Assembly: GCF_026230105.1 (NCBI RefSeq)
Contig: NC_079480.1
Coordinates: 31,837,487 to 31,901,486 of the forward strand
DNA length: 64,000 nucleotides
Source of the DNA: Diorhabda sublineata
Taxonomy: Eukaryota > Arthropoda > Insecta > Coleoptera > Chrysomelidae
Reading direction: 5' to 3'
The position numbers were made by a program, and so were the translations under genes. Below, in pieces: positions 61,940 through 64,000 of this stretch (the first letter of the stretch is position 1; each line of letters opens with the position of its first letter). The notes under the pieces were generated by a model, which was given only the letters and a program-made list of their open reading frames with translations, was not told the DNA's origin and made no database searches.

Positions 61940-63100
61940 GACTTCCTGATCTAATAACTAGGATCGTCGACGTCGTAATTTAACCAATCCTTTATATTTG
62001 CATCGCCACACACCTCAGAACTTAGTGTTTCTTCGATGATTTCTCTTATTTTATACGGTTCATCACTTTCTTGTGGTTCTTGAGGGTCATCTGGATCAGT
62101 ATCACCATTTTCTTTTGAAACACATCTTATTCCATGCTTTTTCAAGTGTGGCCAAAGCGTCTACCGCCATGTAGACGGCCTCTTTTAAATTCAATATTTT
62201 GTAACTACTTAGCACAGATTCTTCACCATTTTGCATATCTAGAAGCAGTATTTGAAGCAATTACTTCCTGTTGAAATGTTTGATTTTTTTTATTACACCC
62301 TGGTCCATTGGTTGTTGAACTGACTCACATTTAGCGAAAGAAACAACACATTGAACTTGCCATCATGTGAACTCAAAACAAGGTCTATGAGTAAGAGCAC
62401 TTCACCTGTTGAACTTGTTTTTTGTTGGTGTTGTTTAACATGTGGGGTAAAAAGGTTCTCATACCAGTTACCCAAAATCACTGTTTCCATTCAGGAATTT
62501 TTTTCATTTTTGTATACAACAAGGCGCTTGCTTATGCCACTAAAACATCTAGGCTGCTTTGTTATGCCAATAATTAGCAGCGGGAGCCTGTGATCGCCAG
62601 AGCCAGCGCAAAGCTTTGCTGTAATTCGGGCTTTGTACCCAGGCACTGCAGTTTCTTTTTTGGAAAAAAGGGATCTGGTTGGCAGCTTTTTCCAGTTAAA
62701 ATCTGTTTCGTCCGCATTGTAAATATTCTTGGGTTCAAAACCAGATTTGCAAAATTTTTGGCAGATACTACATCACCTGACAGTCTATCAGCTTGTATGT
62801 CTAGCTCCCTTATCCCGTGCCTGTATGTAAAGCGTTGAAGTTTGCCAGTTATACCTTCGAAGTTGGGATCACCATTTATCATTTGGTTTATTTGCAGTAT
62901 TTTTTCACAAATTATCGGTTCGTTAATTAGTTGTCCTTGACTTCTAATTTCCAATCAACCAAGGGTACATTGTCAGCTCCTCATTGTCGTAGAAGTAGTG
63001 TCGCGCTAAACTAGCCCCACGTACATCTCGATCTAGCACTTCCAATATTCAAAGTTTTTTTGCAATTGACAAAGCGTTTACGTTTAAGTTTAGTGGACAT
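61940..63100 (-). pseudogene. pogo/Jerky (CENP-B-type) transposase, degenerate
   Basis: From the ATG at 63100 downward: MSTKLKRKRFVNCKKTLNI, IRSQGQLINEPIICEKILQI, GDPNFEGITGKLQRFTYRHG, IRELDIQADRLSGDVVSAKN, then a shifted 'NADETDFNWKKLP'-like core (63 kb side), NWYENLFTPHVKQHQQK, STGEVLLLIDLVLSSHDGKF, NVLFLSLNV.QFNNQWTRV and an acidic tail (DTDPDDPQEPQESDEPYKI). Order follows HTH, CENPB DNA-binding and DDE domains. The second catalytic Asp (LLLID) is present; frameshifts and stops abound. Confidence 0.85.
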
Positions 63101-63829
63101 CACTTACAACAACAACAACTTAATTTATAGGTAAATACAGTACAATATGTAATCACAAAAAGATTATCGACTGACAAAATTACGATCTTTTATTATGAAA
63201 TGCGGGATTACGGGCGCTCCGAGTGGCTAAATCCTAAACTACAGCAAGCACTACACACGGTGAAAGCTCGAAAGCGGGTACAATATTTTTTGTTTTCTAA
63301 ATTTTAATAAACGGATGACCACCAAATCGCTAAATTGAGAATATACTGTATTGTATCACATGATAAAGTCATAAAAAACCATTTTCTGTAGCAAAACAAT
63401 ATAATACAGCTAAATCAAGAGAGCATTTGACAGCAGTGATTAATGTTTCACTAAGTCGTGGATAAATTACTTTTTGTGGTTAAAACAGGTTTTTTCAAAT
63501 TTCTGCAGTACTGTGTAGAAATAATGTTATTTAAATATATCTCTTAGTTCAAGTATTAAAATATATTACTTATTTGGTTTCTACCTCTTCCAGTACATGT
63601 ATGTACGTTAAGGGTTATTCCACGTTATAATTTATTCCTTCCCTTTACTGTTAAATAAATCAGTTCATAGATAAAGATATACACGTAGATAGGCAACCAA
63701 TTGTGTATTACTGTATTAAGTAACAGTTTTCATAGTGAAGGTTTAGGATAAGAATTATTTAAGAAAATATTAAGAAGGTTATTTAAGTTTTGGTAAATAT
63801 TCAATAATCTATTTTGCATCTGCTTACCA
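63101..63829 (+). other. Interval without recognised genes
   Basis: AT-rich; likely holds the 5' part of the Jerky element. Inverted ends were not identified. Confidence 0.4.
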
Positions 63830-64000
63830 AACTCACTTGCATAGCATGATTGTGGTAATTCAGGTGTCTCCTTGATCACGAAGAAATCATCCAATCAGCG
63901 AACAAATCTCGTGTCTAGAAATGGTAGGGAATTGTCGATGTCTTCCACTTCTATGGTGAATTGGACATACGGATCATGACTATTGAAAGTGTCAAGGTTT
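63830..64000 (-). pseudogene. Penelope-like element reverse transcriptase fragment (runs off window)
   Basis: LDTFNSHDPYVQFTIEVED, NSLPFLDTRFVR then a stop and FVIKETPELPQSCYASEFG. This matches 'LN..HP.IQFT.E.E....LPFLD....R', the segment after the catalytic centre in Penelope-family RTs. One in-frame stop is visible. The rest lies right of the window. Confidence 0.7.

Noticed and set aside
1..64000. tRNA or rRNA genes
   Set aside because: No cloverleaf with A/B boxes or conserved rRNA blocks was noticed by eye; a covariance-model scan was not possible here.

Overview
The window is a stretch of nuclear DNA from an arthropod, almost certainly an insect (possibly a beetle; the order is a guess). 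It is AT-rich and gene-poor. Its genes are split by spliceosomal introns, and most of it is old transposon debris: several mariner subfamilies, Tc1-type, pogo/Jerky-type, hAT-type and Crypton-like DNA elements; jockey-, R1- and CR1-like LINEs; gypsy-type LTRs; and Penelope-like elements (PLEs). Degenerate TTAGG-like (GGTTA-rich) DNA is also typical of insects. No bacterial operons, tRNA, rRNA or CRISPR were seen.

Host genes. (1) About 0.3-10.7 kb, minus strand: Rabex-5 (RABGEF1), the Rab5 guanine-nucleotide exchange factor. Four exons were assembled by hand: A20 zinc finger split over exons 1/2, linker in exon 2, helical bundle in exon 3, VPS9 catalytic domain in exon 4. The last exon(s) lie off the left edge. 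Its introns hold a 12-unit 211-bp tandem array, a minisatellite, LINE fragments, a PLE-type repeat and a solo LTR whose edge lies a few bases from the first 5' splice site. (2) 30.0-38.2 kb, plus strand: a tentative seven-exon gene of unknown function with two unresolved phase problems; its introns carry mariner remnants, a long inverted repeat and a GGTTA-rich array. (3) 40.2-44.0 kb, minus strand: a complete four-exon gene for a 227-residue protein of unknown function with all intron phases consistent. Isolated possible exons or small ORFs lie at 25.3, 34.9, 39.5 and 41.5 kb.

Mobile DNA of note. A jockey LINE (22.9-24.5 kb) is split by a mariner fragment. An unclassified family encoding a CYIC-type zinc-finger protein occurs twice (21.7-22.9 and 50.1-51.4 kb); the second copy has inverted ends CACCGGCCGACA flanked by TA, suggesting a DNA transposon. 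A 1.44-kb element with about 540-bp inverted arms (53.3-54.7 kb) sits inside a gypsy leader fragment. A 218-bp hAT-type MITE with 8-bp target duplications lies at 48.5 kb.

RNA-level signal. A sequence with the full hammerhead ribozyme core lies at 46.8 kb (minus), and a second hammerhead-like repeat family occurs at 7.1, 18.5, 28.4 and 59.6 kb, with a compensatory base-pair change between copies. A PLE reverse-transcriptase fragment lies at the right edge; PLEs are known carriers of minimal hammerheads.

All calls come from reading the sequence by eye; family names rest on recognised motifs, not on searches.
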